Shown here: positions 11,286 through 19,347 of the stretch, in pieces | How the letters are laid out: the number at the start of each line of letters is the position of its first letter | How positions within the stretch are numbered: position 1 is the stretch's first letter | Source of the DNA: an uncultured Opitutia bacterium | Lineage (GTDB): Bacteria; Verrucomicrobiota; Verrucomicrobiia; Opitutales; Opitutaceae | NCBI GenBank assembly: GCA_903872505.1 | Contig: CAIQKV010000043.1 | Coordinates: forward strand, 1 to 48,489 | Length of the DNA stretch: 48,489 nucleotides | Direction: 5' to 3' | Notes under the pieces: generated by a model | What the model saw: the letters and a program-made list of their open reading frames with translations, nothing else | What the model was told of the DNA's origin: nothing | Databases searched by the model: none | Made by a program: the position numbers and the translations under genes

Positions 11286-11764
11286 GCGCCGCCCCGGTTG
11301 GTGCCGCGGTGCTTCGCGAGCATTGCCGCCATGAAGCCGGCCCACACCTCGTTCGGCTGCCAGACTCCGCGCTGGAGCTGGAACGCCCGCTCCTCCGGCC
11401 AGCCCAGCCGGATCGCCCAGTAGAGTCCGAGAAACGCCGTCACCCGCATGTTGGCTGCGCAGTGCACCAGGATTTTCTCCCCGCGGTGGGCCTCCATCGC
11501 CGCGCAGAACGCCAGCAGGTCCGCCTCGGTGGGCGCCTCGAATTGCACCGGGATATGGACATACGCCATCCCGAGGCCGGCCACGGTGCCCGGCTCGTCG
11601 GGTAGCGAGTACCGCGGCTGGTCGTGCAGGGCCAGGTTGATGACCGTCTGAAACCCCGCCGCGGCCACGCTTTGCAACTGCGGCACAGTCGGCTGGCCCG
11701 CCGTGATCAGCGTCTCGTCCACGGCGCGGAAATTCTTGATGCCGGTGTAGACGGGTTCAGCCAT
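11282..11764 (-). CDS. phosphatase-like protein (DSP/PTP fold) with shortened P-loop
   Basis: A 160-aa cytoplasmic protein resembling the small dual-specificity or DUF442-type phosphatases. It contains FRAVDETLITAGQPTVPQL near the N-terminus, VINLALHDQP for the central strand, and the P-loop ILVHCAANMRVTAF with C102 and R107. The classic PTP loop is HC-X5-R, and here only four residues separate C and R. This fits a divergent subfamily or a non-canonical catalyst. An ATG at 11764 is preferred over a GTG three codons upstream. It overlaps the following lyase gene and lies 33 bp downstream of the rnhB stop. Its substrate is unknown. Confidence 0.75.
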   Translation of the reverse strand: MAEPVYTGIKNFRAVDETLITAGQPTVPQLQSVAAAGFQTVINLALHDQPRYSLPDEPGTVAGLGMAYVHIPVQFEAPTEADLLAFCAAMEAHRGEKILVHCAANMRVTAFLGLYWAIRLGWPEERAFQLQRGVWQPNEVWAGFMAAMLAKHRGTNRGGA

Positions 11765-11797
11765 GGCAGACACGTTAGTGGACCGGCCCGGCCGGCA

Positions 11798-12577
11798 CTA
11801 GCTTGGAGTTTCCCGGCCGCCGTCCGAAAGGAATTCCATCTGCGCCGGGTCCACGCGCCCGGCGAAGAGCTTCCGCAAAAACAGGTCGCGGTGCTCCCGG
11901 CAGCGCCCGCGCGACAGCACCGCCTCCCGGTGCTCCTCGGTGCCGTAGCCCTTGTGCTGCGCGAAGCCGTAGCCGGGGTATTTCCGGTCGAGCTCGTTCA
12001 TCAGCCGGTCGCGCGTGACCTTCGCCACGATGCTCGCCATCGCCACGCACAGCGAGCGCGCGTCGCCGTTGACGATACTGTGGTGCGGGTACGGGAAGTG
12101 CCGCAGCGCCAGCCCGTCCACCAGGATCTTGGCCGACACCGTCGGCTGGAACGCCGCGATCTCCTCCGGCGACGCGAACAGGTCGGGCTCGGTCTTCCGG
12201 GCGAACGCCTCCGGCGGGTAGATGCCCCCGATGGCGCGCCGCATCGCGAGCTTGGTCGCGCCGAGGATGTTGAACTGCTCGATCTCCGCCACGTCCGCCA
12301 CGCCGAAGTTCGCGTGGATCTGCCTCTGCGCCACCAGCGTCTCGAACTCCGCCCACAGCGCCTCGCGCTCGGCCGGCGTCAGCTGCTTCGAATCGTTCAC
12401 CCGGCCCGCGCGGCCCACCGCCCAGCGCCCCTCGAGAAATTCCTGCGTCACGAGCACCGCGCCCGCCACCACCGGCCCGGCCAGCGCGCCCCGGCCGGCC
12501 TCGTCCACCCCGATCAACTCGGCCACGCCCTCAATCTGCTTGAGGTCGAACGCGCGGAGCTGGCGACGCTTGGCCAT
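11798..12577 (-). CDS. rnhB: ribonuclease HII
   Basis: The product is 259 aa. It removes RNA from RNA-DNA hybrids and single ribonucleotides from DNA. The catalytic motif GVDEAGRGALAGPVVAGAV gives D25 and E26. The second and third acidic residues lie in KILVDG and in the region NGDARSLCVAMASIVAKVTRD, all standard for RNase HII. NDSKQLTPAERE is also characteristic. An internal segment around YPPEAFARKTEPDLFASPEE is longer than in E. coli. ATG 12577 lies 8 bp after the stop of rnhC, so the two genes form an operon. Confidence 0.96.
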   Translation of the reverse strand: MAKRRQLRAFDLKQIEGVAELIGVDEAGRGALAGPVVAGAVLVTQEFLEGRWAVGRAGRVNDSKQLTPAEREALWAEFETLVAQRQIHANFGVADVAEIEQFNILGATKLAMRRAIGGIYPPEAFARKTEPDLFASPEEIAAFQPTVSAKILVDGLALRHFPYPHHSIVNGDARSLCVAMASIVAKVTRDRLMNELDRKYPGYGFAQHKGYGTEEHREAVLSRGRCREHRDLFLRKLFAGRVDPAQMEFLSDGGRETPS

Positions 12578-12585
12578 GGCGCGGC

Positions 12586-13593
12586 TTACCTGCCCCACTC
12601 CATCTTCGGCGGGGGCGGCTTGAGCGGCAGCTCGTCGAGCTTCCCCGCGGCGGACACGACCTCGTAGGCCGTGCGGAAATGCAGCTTCGCGAACTCGCCC
12701 AGCGCCCGCGCGCCGAACTTCGCGATGATTTCGTTCGCCTGCTCCTTCACCAGCGGGCCCGCGCCCTTCTGGAGCTTCACGCCGAGCTTTTTGGACAGCG
12801 TGTGCATCTGCCGCACGAACTCCGCGCGCGCCACGACCGACGCCGCCGCGACCACCGGGTCCTCCTCCGCCTTCGTCCGCATGCGCAGGTCGAAATCCTT
12901 CCAGCCCTGCTTCGCCAGCTCGCGCTGCACCAGCGGCTGCTTGGAAAACTGGTCGAGCAGGCCCCACGCCACGGGCTTCGCCACCAGCGCCTCGTTCAGC
13001 GCCGAGGCGTGCATCCACGCCAGCAGGCTGTTCAGGTTCGCCCGGGGGCGGCCCATCAGCTCGTTGTAGCGTGGCATGCCGGCGAACCGCGTCCGGATCA
13101 CCACGCCCTTCGTCCCGCGGATCAGCTTGTCGAGCTTGATGATCTGCGTCTCGGCGATCTGCTTCGAATCCTTCACGCCGGCCTTGATCCACGCCTCGAT
13201 CGCCGGCCGGTCGGCGATGACCGTCGCCGCGATCACCGGCCCGAAAAAGTCGCCCTTGCCGCTCTCGTCGAGGCCCGCGTGCGACTCGTACCAGTCGGGG
13301 TGCAGCACCTCGTCGTAGCCGAGCTTCGCCGCGCCCGTAACCTCGGGCTCGAGCGTCATCGTCACAAACTCCTCCGTGCCCTTGCCGGCGATGACCACCT
13401 TGCCGCTGGTGTAGGCGCAGACGTTGATCCGCGCCGGGTCGGACTTGTACGCGAACCGCGTGTACGCCACCTCGAACGGCTCGAAGTGCCGTGCCGCGCA
13501 GATCGCGCGCAGTTTTTCCATCTGGGCGTCGTCGAGCTTGGCGGTGTAGGAGGCGAGTTTCTTGGGCTCCTCCTCCGGCGGTGGCTTGGGCAT
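12586..13593 (-). CDS. rnhC: ribonuclease HIII
   Basis: A 335-aa protein. The N-terminal TBP-like substrate-binding domain (about 1-95) is followed by the catalytic domain, which starts at GLDESGKGDFFGP with D109 and E110. Further motifs KDSKQI and EDPVVAAASVVARAEF match RNase HIII, which uses D-E-D-E where RNase HII uses D-E-D-D. It cleaves RNA strands of RNA-DNA hybrids. ATG 13593 begins MPKPPPEEEP. An earlier in-frame start would run into the repeat between this gene and mutY. It is co-oriented with rnhB, and having both enzymes in tandem is uncommon. Confidence 0.95.
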   Translation of the reverse strand: MPKPPPEEEPKKLASYTAKLDDAQMEKLRAICAARHFEPFEVAYTRFAYKSDPARINVCAYTSGKVVIAGKGTEEFVTMTLEPEVTGAAKLGYDEVLHPDWYESHAGLDESGKGDFFGPVIAATVIADRPAIEAWIKAGVKDSKQIAETQIIKLDKLIRGTKGVVIRTRFAGMPRYNELMGRPRANLNSLLAWMHASALNEALVAKPVAWGLLDQFSKQPLVQRELAKQGWKDFDLRMRTKAEEDPVVAAASVVARAEFVRQMHTLSKKLGVKLQKGAGPLVKEQANEIIAKFGARALGEFAKLHFRTAYEVVSAAGKLDELPLKPPPPKMEWGR

Positions 13594-13603
13594 GGGGAGA
13601 GTT

Positions 13604-13684
13604 GGCCACAGAAAGCCCCGAAAGCACAAAAAGATTCTGCTTGGTCAAAAACCGGGTTTGGTGCGTCTTGGGCCTCCTGTGGCC
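13604..13684. repeat. imperfect 24-bp inverted repeat in the rnhC-mutY divergent region
   Basis: The arms 13604-13627 and 13661-13684 match at 18 of 24 positions when one is reverse-complemented. The outer 8 bp are perfect (GGCCACAG against CTGTGGCC). The interior is A-rich and unlike the coding sequence around it. It occupies nearly the whole divergent intergenic region and overlaps the possible GTG starts of mutY. It looks like a decayed miniature inverted-repeat element. Confidence 0.6.
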
Positions 13685-14707
13685 CCTCCCCTGATCGCCC
13701 GCCGTGCCGGTTTCTCGCGCGCGTTGCTCGCGTGGTACCGCGTCCACGCCCGCCCGCTGCCCTGGCGCCAGGCCCCGTCGCTCTACTCGACCGTCGTGAG
13801 CGAGTTCATGCTGCAGCAGACGCAGGTGAAGACCGTCCTCCCCTACCTCGCGCGCTGGCTGGCTGAGCTGCCGGACTTCGCCGCGCTCGCCGCCGCGTCC
13901 CCGGCCCGGGTGCTCAAGCTCTGGGAGGGACTCGGCTACTACTCCCGCGCCCGCAACCTCCACCAGCTCGCCCAGCTCATCGCCGCCCTCCCCGCGCCGC
14001 CGCGCACCCCGGAGGCCTGGCGGGAACTGCCCGGCGTCGGCCCCTACACCGCCGCGGCGATCACCAGCATCGCGTTCGGCGCGCCCGCGGCGTGCGTGGA
14101 CGGCAACGTCGTCCGCATCCTCGCGCGGCTGACGGCGGACGCCTCGCCGTTCCGCGACTCCGCCAGCGCCGCCAAGGTCTTTGCGCCGCTCGCCGCCCGG
14201 CTCCTGCCGGCCACGAATCCCGGCGACCACAACCAGGCGATGATGGAACTCGGCGCGACCGTGTGCCTCCGCCAGAACCCGCTCTGCCCCACCTGCCCCG
14301 TGCGCACATTCTGCGCCGCCCGCCGGCGCGGCGATCCGGAGAATTACCCCCGGCTCGCCGCGAAGAAGATGGAGCAAGTTGCCGTCACCCGCGTCTGGTG
14401 CGAGCGCAACGGCGCGCTGTTGCTGCACCTCTCGGCGAAGGGCGCGCGCCGGTTTTCGGGGATGCACGAGCTCCCCACCGCCGCCCAGGCTGGTCTCGCC
14501 GAAGACGAAGTCGTAGGCGGAAAGCTCCTCGCGAAAAGACGCCGCGGCATCACGCGCTACCAGATCACGGAGTCGATCCACCGCGCCCCCGCGCCTCGCG
14601 GAAAGCTCCCCGCCGGCCTGGTCTGGGTGCCGCTGGCGGCGCTCGACACCGTCACCCTCTCCGGCCCCCACCGCCGCTGGGTGCGCGAGATCCTGGCGCA
14701 TCGGTAA
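13679..14707 (+). CDS. mutY: A/G-specific adenine DNA glycosylase
   Basis: About 342 aa. It excises adenine opposite 8-oxoguanine. The N-terminal catalytic core has LPWRQ and SEFMLQQTQV (catalytic Glu), a helix-hairpin-helix LPGVGPYTAAAI, and the catalytic Asp in VDGNVVRIL. The [4Fe-4S] loop follows as C-X6-C-X2-C-X5-C (CLRQNPLCPTCPVRTFC). The C-terminal domain is NUDIX-like, with FSGMHELP. The start is uncertain. GTG 13679 gives the N-terminal length closest to E. coli MutY. GTG 13661 and ATG 13592 are in frame but lie in or beyond the inverted repeat. Its 3' end is partly duplicated at 16086-16172. Confidence 0.93.
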   Translation: MAPPLIARRAGFSRALLAWYRVHARPLPWRQAPSLYSTVVSEFMLQQTQVKTVLPYLARWLAELPDFAALAAASPARVLKLWEGLGYYSRARNLHQLAQLIAALPAPPRTPEAWRELPGVGPYTAAAITSIAFGAPAACVDGNVVRILARLTADASPFRDSASAAKVFAPLAARLLPATNPGDHNQAMMELGATVCLRQNPLCPTCPVRTFCAARRRGDPENYPRLAAKKMEQVAVTRVWCERNGALLLHLSAKGARRFSGMHELPTAAQAGLAEDEVVGGKLLAKRRRGITRYQITESIHRAPAPRGKLPAGLVWVPLAALDTVTLSGPHRRWVREILAHR

Positions 14708-14833
14708 ACCTCTCCGTCCGCCCGCCGGTATTGGTTGCTGCCGACTCCCCGCCCACCCTGCCCGCTTTCCGTTCTCCCGAACGAAATTGCTCTTCTCCCA
14801 TCCCGACCCATCATCATGCACTCATCCTCCCAA

Positions 14834-14848
14834 CGGTCGGACCGACCG
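14834..14848. promoter_or_regulatory. 7-bp inverted repeat upstream of the sialidase-like gene
   Basis: CGGTCGG-A-CCGACCG is a perfect palindrome about 23 bp before ATG 14872. It could be an operator or a short leader hairpin. There is no independent evidence of function. The remainder of 14708-14871 shows nothing recognisable. Confidence 0.3.
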
Positions 14849-14871
14849 GAATCACCTCAATTTCTTTCCAC

Positions 14872-16035
14872 ATGAAGAGGATCGTCCTGGCGGCGGCATT
14901 GTTCATTTCGACAGATTGCGCCCTCCTTTCGGCCATCGAGTCGACCGGGGATGTGACCGATGTGGTGCAAGTTCGGAGCCTGACTCAGGAGTCCAACGTT
15001 TACGACCGCCTCTGGCAGCCCTTCATCGCCCGCTGGGACGATCACCAATTGCTCGTCACCTACGGCATGCAATTCGAGGGCACGTCCGACATGGGGGATA
15101 TTGTCTGCTGCCGCAGCACCGACAACGGCGCGACCTGGAAGGCGCCGGTGCCGGTCTTTCAATCCCGGCTGCCGGAACCGGGCGGCGTGCAATACGCCTA
15201 CGCCAATTCGGTGCTATATCATCCTCCCGGGCAGGACATCGTCTGGTGCTTTGCGATCAAATGTCCCCGCTACTATCCCGACAGCATCGATAGCGTGCTG
15301 TGCGCCGCCTATTCGCCGGACGGCGGCAGATCGTGGCACCCCGTGGAGCTGACGGTCCACTACCACTCGCCGCTCATTACCAACTCCGGCATTTTCGCCA
15401 CGCAGGTGGACGGTCAGGTGCGCTACCTGCTGGCGGCCTGCCGCAGCACCAAAGACCACGATCCACTGGGCGACAGCCGGCAGTTCGTTCTGGAGAGCAC
15501 CAACCTCATCGTCTGGCGGCTCGCGGGCTATGTTCCCCAGGAGGAACCGCTGAAGGTGGCATTGTCGGAGGGCAATATCGACGTGGGCGACAAGCCCGGC
15601 GAACTGAAGATGGTCATCCGCACGGCCCCCTATGTGGTGGACGTGCCCGCCGGCCGCGTCGCGCTGGATCCGCCGGTGGCCTATTCGAGCGTCAGCCGTG
15701 ACGGTGGCCGCACCTGGTCGGTCGCGAAACCGGAACCCCGGCTCTACAACACGGACGCCAAGGGCTTCTACAGCCGGGTTTCGCAGGGGCGGCACATCTA
15801 CGTCTACAACGACGGTCCGTCCCACGTGCGCCAGGCGCTGCGCTACGTGGTCCAATCCGCGGCCGGCGATTGGTCGGAGCCCCGGACCTTCTTCGACGGG
15901 CATGTCCGCAACAGCTACGCGACCCTGATCGAGGATACCACGCCGGGCACCTATCTCTGCGTCTGGGACAGTTCGAACCAGCCTGACCGGATGCGCACCT
16001 CAATCCGTTTCGGGCGGCTGCGACTCGACCGTTAG
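14872..16035 (+). CDS. secreted sialidase-like BNR/Asp-box protein
   Basis: A 387-aa protein with a signal peptide (MKRIVLAAALFIS, cut near LLSA). It carries three Asp-boxes, S-x-D-x-G-x-[TS]-W, as STDNGATW (about residue 82), SPDGGRSW (about 148) and SRDGGRTW (about 274). This pattern marks the six-bladed propeller of exo-sialidases and related glycosidases. An Arg-rich N-terminal blade (RLWQPFIARW) and late Tyr/Glu residues are present, but the sialidase Arg triad and Tyr-Glu pair cannot be assigned with certainty. Periplasmic or extracellular glycan hydrolysis is likely. It stands alone between mutY and a mutY 3' remnant, which suggests it arrived through a duplication or insertion event. 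Confidence 0.75.
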   Translation: MKRIVLAAALFISTDCALLSAIESTGDVTDVVQVRSLTQESNVYDRLWQPFIARWDDHQLLVTYGMQFEGTSDMGDIVCCRSTDNGATWKAPVPVFQSRLPEPGGVQYAYANSVLYHPPGQDIVWCFAIKCPRYYPDSIDSVLCAAYSPDGGRSWHPVELTVHYHSPLITNSGIFATQVDGQVRYLLAACRSTKDHDPLGDSRQFVLESTNLIVWRLAGYVPQEEPLKVALSEGNIDVGDKPGELKMVIRTAPYVVDVPAGRVALDPPVAYSSVSRDGGRTWSVAKPEPRLYNTDAKGFYSRVSQGRHIYVYNDGPSHVRQALRYVVQSAAGDWSEPRTFFDGHVRNSYATLIEDTTPGTYLCVWDSSNQPDRMRTSIRFGRLRLDR

Positions 16036-16085
16036 CCGATCGGTGGCGGCGTGCAGCTGCCAATTGGCGTCATTCCCCGTTGGTT

Positions 16086-16172
16086 CTGGTCTGGGTTCCG
16101 CAGGCGCTCGACCCCGTCATCCTCTCCGGTCCCCACCGGCGCTGGGTGTGGGAGATTCTCGTCCGCCGGTAG
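16086..16172 (+). pseudogene. remnant of the mutY 3' end
   Basis: Translation reads LVWVPQALDPVILSGPHRRW, then VWEILVRR and a stop. This matches the last 30 codons of the intact mutY (14618-14707: LVWVPLAALDTVTLSGPHRR, then WVREILAHR and stop), with one codon missing and six or seven substitutions. No upstream mutY sequence accompanies it. It lies immediately downstream of the sialidase-like gene, so that gene is bracketed by two direct copies of the mutY tail. The rest of 16036-16282 shows no gene. Confidence 0.85.
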
Positions 16173-16282
16173 CTCAGGTTCCTTTGCGTAGTGGGCCTGC
16201 AGGGAAAACGCGGCGCGGATTGCGTCGGTCCACCCTCCAATAGTTCAGGGCAACCACAGCCCGACCCCTGCTGGCCCCTCAC

Positions 16283-16474
16283 TCAGGCGAGCTTGAGTTC
16301 TTTGCGGGCCTGCGCCCAGGGAGTGCCGGGTTTGCCCGCATTGCGCGCGACCGCGGCGTTGAGGTCGCGCAGATCCTCCAGGTCCTCCACGCGGGCACGC
16401 AAGCGCGCCACCTCGGCGCTCAAGCGGTGCAGCGATGGCTTGGTTCGGACAGGGCGTTTAGTCGCGGTAGGCAT
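16283..16474 (-). CDS. antitoxin-like small protein
   Basis: A 63-aa basic protein. Residues 1-15 are Lys/Arg/Thr-rich, residues 16-45 form a probable coiled coil (LSAEVARLRARVEDLEDLRD), and the C-terminus ends GTPWAQARKELKLA. The end resembles the toxin-clamping tail (PWEEVKAELGL-like) of RelB/Phd-type antitoxins. The usual N-terminal DNA-binding fold is not visible. It overlaps the end of the toxin gene by 17 bp and is translated after it. The function is inferred from this pairing and the tail motif. Confidence 0.7.
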   Translation of the reverse strand: MPTATKRPVRTKPSLHRLSAEVARLRARVEDLEDLRDLNAAVARNAGKPGTPWAQARKELKLA

Positions 16475-16709
16475 CTTTTCTGTCCTTCACCTGATGAACG
16501 AAGACCAGGTCGTTTTCCAGCGTGAAGAGGATGCGATAATCGCCGACACGCAGGCGGTACTTGCCGGCCTGGCCCGCCAGTTTCCGTACATCGCCCTGCA
16601 GGTCAGCCTGCAACGCGTCGAGCCTCTGCCCGATGCGGCGGCGCAGTTCTGACGGCAAGGCCCGCAGCTGCTCCAAGGCTTCCTCACCAATCTCGAGGCG
16701 GTAACGCAT
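16458..16709 (-). CDS. RelE/ParE-family toxin
   Basis: An 83-aa protein with the RelE fold signature: MRYRLEIGEEALEQLRALP, a helical hairpin with RRRIGQRLDAL, then the strands KLAGQAGKYRLRVGDYRILF and VFVHQVKDRKDAYRD. The R-x-G-D-Y-R-x-x-[YF] core and the terminal HRxxxY-like segment (RKDAYRD) match mRNA-cleaving RelE toxins. Gene order is toxin first, antitoxin second, as in higBA modules. It is downstream of the peptide exporter on the same strand but 134 bp away, so it is probably a separate module. Confidence 0.88.
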   Translation of the reverse strand: MRYRLEIGEEALEQLRALPSELRRRIGQRLDALQADLQGDVRKLAGQAGKYRLRVGDYRILFTLENDLVFVHQVKDRKDAYRD

Positions 16710-16843
16710 CGCGGTTCATTGAATTCCGTGTGGATGTCTTGCCCGGTTGGCGAAGCCACCCTGTTCACACGCCTCCATCCCTCCGACCACCTCCGCGTAA
16801 TCTTGCCGTAAGCCGCGAGACCAACCTGATCCAACCATGTGCT

Positions 16844-18967
16844 TCACGCCACGCTGACCACGGGGATTGCTAACGGCGTCTCCTTCAGTGGTGTCCGGGA
16901 AATGACCCGGCCGGCGTCCATCTGCACCACGCAGTCGGCGGCAGCGAGTAGGCCGGAGTTGTGCGCGGCGACGATGATCGTCTTGCCCGCGGCGCGCAGC
17001 GCGAGCAGCAGCCGGATAAACGCCTCCTCGGCCGCCGGGTCGAGCGCGGAGGTCGGCTCGTCCAGCAGCAGGATGGGCGCCTCGAGATAAAGCGCCCGCA
17101 CCAGCGCCAACCGCTGGCGCTGGCCGCCGGAGAGATTGGCGCCGTTCTCCGCGAGGTGGGTGAAGAACCCCTGCGGCAGCTTTTCGATGAACTCGAGCGC
17201 CCCAACCTCGCGGCATAGCGTCAGCAGGCGCTGGAGGTCAGGCTGCGGGTCACCGGGCGCGAGGTTTTCCAAAATAGTGCCGGAGAGCAGGTGCGTCTGC
17301 TGCGGCACGACCCCGAGGTGCCGGCGCAGGCTGGCGAGCTGGAAATAGTTGAGGTCAATCCCGCCGATCAGGATGCGACCCTGCGCCGGCAGGTAGAGCC
17401 GCTGCACCAGCGCCAGCAGCGTGCTCTTGCCGCAGCCGGAGGCGCCAGTGAGGCCCGTGATCTTTCCGGCGGGCAGCGTCAGCGTGATGTCGTGCAGCGT
17501 GGTGAGCCGGCCGGCGTGCTTGAACGACACGCCCTCGAAGCGGAGGTCGCAGGAATGACCCGGCGCGAAAGCGATGGTGCCCTGGTCCTGCTCAAGTTCG
17601 AGGTCCATGATCTCGAACAACCGGTCGGTGGCGATGAGGGTTTCCTGGATGGCGCCGTTGAGCCCGAGCAACGCGGTGATGGGCCCGGTGAGGTAGCCGG
17701 CGAGCGTGTAGCAGGACATGAGTTCGCCGGGGGTGAGGCCGGCGTCGAGCACGAGGCCGGCCCCGAGCCAGAGCAGGCCGATCATGTAGGCCGAGGTAAT
17801 GAACGTGCCGGCGGTGCCGGTGCCGAGCGCGGCGATGGACGCCCGCCAGCCGGTCTTGAGCAGCCGCACGAGGCGCGTCTCGGTCTTGAAGCCCTCCAGT
17901 TCCTCGAGCTGGAAACGCCGGATGGCGGGCTGGGCGTGGAGCGAAGAGACCAGCTGCGCATCGAAATCCGCGCCGCGCTCCATCAGCTGGCGCTGGTAGG
18001 TGCGGTTGCGCAGGTTGATGAACCCGTAGAGCGCGGCGTTGACCGGCACGAGCGCGAGGGACAGCAGCGCCAGCTTCCACGAGTAGCAAAACATCACCGC
18101 CAGTGCGAAGACCAGGATCAGCGGATTGAGGACGAGGTTGAGCAGCGCGGTGTTGAGGAAATTGCGGATCTTCACGGCGTCCGCGACGCGCGACGTGATC
18201 TCGCCGACGCGCATGGTGTCGAAGAACGGCTGCGGCAGCCGCATCAGGTGCCGGTAGTACGCGAGGATGAGCGCGACGTCGATTTTCTGGGCCGTGCGCA
18301 GCGAGAGCAGCGACTGGAAGACGCCCAGGACGAGCTTGAATCCGAGCACCGCGAGCATCGCCACGCCAAGCAGGTTCAGGAGCTGGCGGTTCCCGTCGGG
18401 GATGACGTTGTCCACGATCTTCTGCACGTAGATCGACGTGGCCAGGGCGAGGAGCGTGGAGAGCACGGCGCCGACGAAGGCCTGGGTCAGCACGGCACCA
18501 TGCGGCTGCAGGAGTCCCCAGAGCCGCCGCGCCGGAGAAACGGTGTGGTCACCCGGCTCAAAGTGCTCGCCGGGCGCGAGGAGGATCAGGACGCCGGTCC
18601 AGACGGACTTGAATTTCTCGTGCGCCCACCTCTCCACCCGGCCCACCGCCGGGTCCATGACCTTGGCGTGCTTCGGCGTCCACCGGACCAGCACGACGAA
18701 GTGCAGGAGCCGCTGGTCGATCAGGCAGTGGGCGATCGCCGGCAGCGGCACCGTCGGCAGGGCGTCGGCGGTGCCCTTCACGCCCTTGGCGGTGAAGCCC
18801 AGCTGCTGCGCCGCCTCGATCAGGCCGAGCGCGGTGGAGCCCCGCTGGTTGGTGCCTGCCAACTGCCGCAGCCGGGCGAGGGGAAACACCTGCCGGTGGT
18901 GCGCAGCGACATAGCCGAGGCACGCCGCCCCGCAGTCGGTGGCATCACGCTGACGAAAGTTCCTCAT
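16844..18967 (-). CDS. peptidase-containing ABC transporter (C39 leader peptidase exporter)
   Basis: A 707-aa bacteriocin-type exporter. The N-terminal C39 peptidase (about 1-130) has catalytic C12 in QRDATDCGAACLGY, His in LLHFVVLV and Asp in KVMDPAVG. It cuts precursor peptides after a double glycine. A six-helix membrane domain follows (about 150-440). The nucleotide-binding domain has Walker A GASGCGKST (near 509), signature LSGGQRQR (near 612) and Walker B ILLLDEPTSALD. ATG 18967 matches the normal N-terminus of the family. It lies downstream of four small peptide genes and a HlyD-type adaptor on the same strand. The 184-bp gap before it holds only a small hairpin (19006-19023). Confidence 0.95.
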   Translation of the reverse strand: MRNFRQRDATDCGAACLGYVAAHHRQVFPLARLRQLAGTNQRGSTALGLIEAAQQLGFTAKGVKGTADALPTVPLPAIAHCLIDQRLLHFVVLVRWTPKHAKVMDPAVGRVERWAHEKFKSVWTGVLILLAPGEHFEPGDHTVSPARRLWGLLQPHGAVLTQAFVGAVLSTLLALATSIYVQKIVDNVIPDGNRQLLNLLGVAMLAVLGFKLVLGVFQSLLSLRTAQKIDVALILAYYRHLMRLPQPFFDTMRVGEITSRVADAVKIRNFLNTALLNLVLNPLILVFALAVMFCYSWKLALLSLALVPVNAALYGFINLRNRTYQRQLMERGADFDAQLVSSLHAQPAIRRFQLEELEGFKTETRLVRLLKTGWRASIAALGTGTAGTFITSAYMIGLLWLGAGLVLDAGLTPGELMSCYTLAGYLTGPITALLGLNGAIQETLIATDRLFEIMDLELEQDQGTIAFAPGHSCDLRFEGVSFKHAGRLTTLHDITLTLPAGKITGLTGASGCGKSTLLALVQRLYLPAQGRILIGGIDLNYFQLASLRRHLGVVPQQTHLLSGTILENLAPGDPQPDLQRLLTLCREVGALEFIEKLPQGFFTHLAENGANLSGGQRQRLALVRALYLEAPILLLDEPTSALDPAAEEAFIRLLLALRAAGKTIIVAAHNSGLLAAADCVVQMDAGRVISRTPLKETPLAIPVVSVA

Positions 18968-19151
18968 GACTCAAACCGGGCTCTGTTGCACGACGCCACC
19001 TATGCTTCACCGACGAAGGTGAAACCGCATTACTCCGTTCCCGCACGCAAACCCGACCGGAAGTCAGGCGGCGGCGCTTTGGGCCCAGCCCCGCGCTTGG
19101 CTCCTGACACGGCTTCAGGCGCGCCCACCACGTGGACTCACCCTGGCCACC

Positions 19152-19295
19152 CTAGTTCCACATACTCAATATGGCCTTCTTGAAATCGGGCCAGTGAACG
19201 CACATGGCAGCGACAATTCTCGCCAAAATCACGGTCAACATACCCATGATGAAGACGAACAAATACGACGGACCCTTCTTCTCCGACTTATTCAT
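19152..19295 (-). CDS. small membrane peptide with WPDFKK tail (peptide D)
   Basis: A 47-aa peptide with a charged N-terminus (MNKSEKKGPSY), one hydrophobic helix (LFVFIMGMLTVILARIVAAM), and the tail HWPDFKKAILSMWN. The tail closely resembles DWPDFKKGVMEGYN of the peptide encoded at 19570-19755. Unlike its neighbours it has no double-glycine leader. A GTG at 19373 in frame would extend it by 26 basic residues that overlap the preceding gene, so ATG 19295 is preferred. No good Shine-Dalgarno sequence is visible. It could be an immunity protein, a leaderless bacteriocin, or a decayed paralogue that lost its leader. Confidence 0.65.
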   Translation of the reverse strand: MNKSEKKGPSYLFVFIMGMLTVILARIVAAMCVHWPDFKKAILSMWN

Positions 19296-19347
19296 GGCTT
19301 GAATGATTCGTGCCTTACGACCGTTGGATCGCAAGGCACGAGTTTCT

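Noticed and set aside
11798..14821. A continuous 1007-codon minus-strand frame
   Set aside because: Only its last 259 codons are real (RNase HII). The rest is an out-of-frame reading of rnhC and the antisense of mutY.
16283..16709. Toxin-antitoxin pair as part of the peptide export cluster
   Set aside because: It is 134 bp downstream with no functional link, and such modules occur independently.
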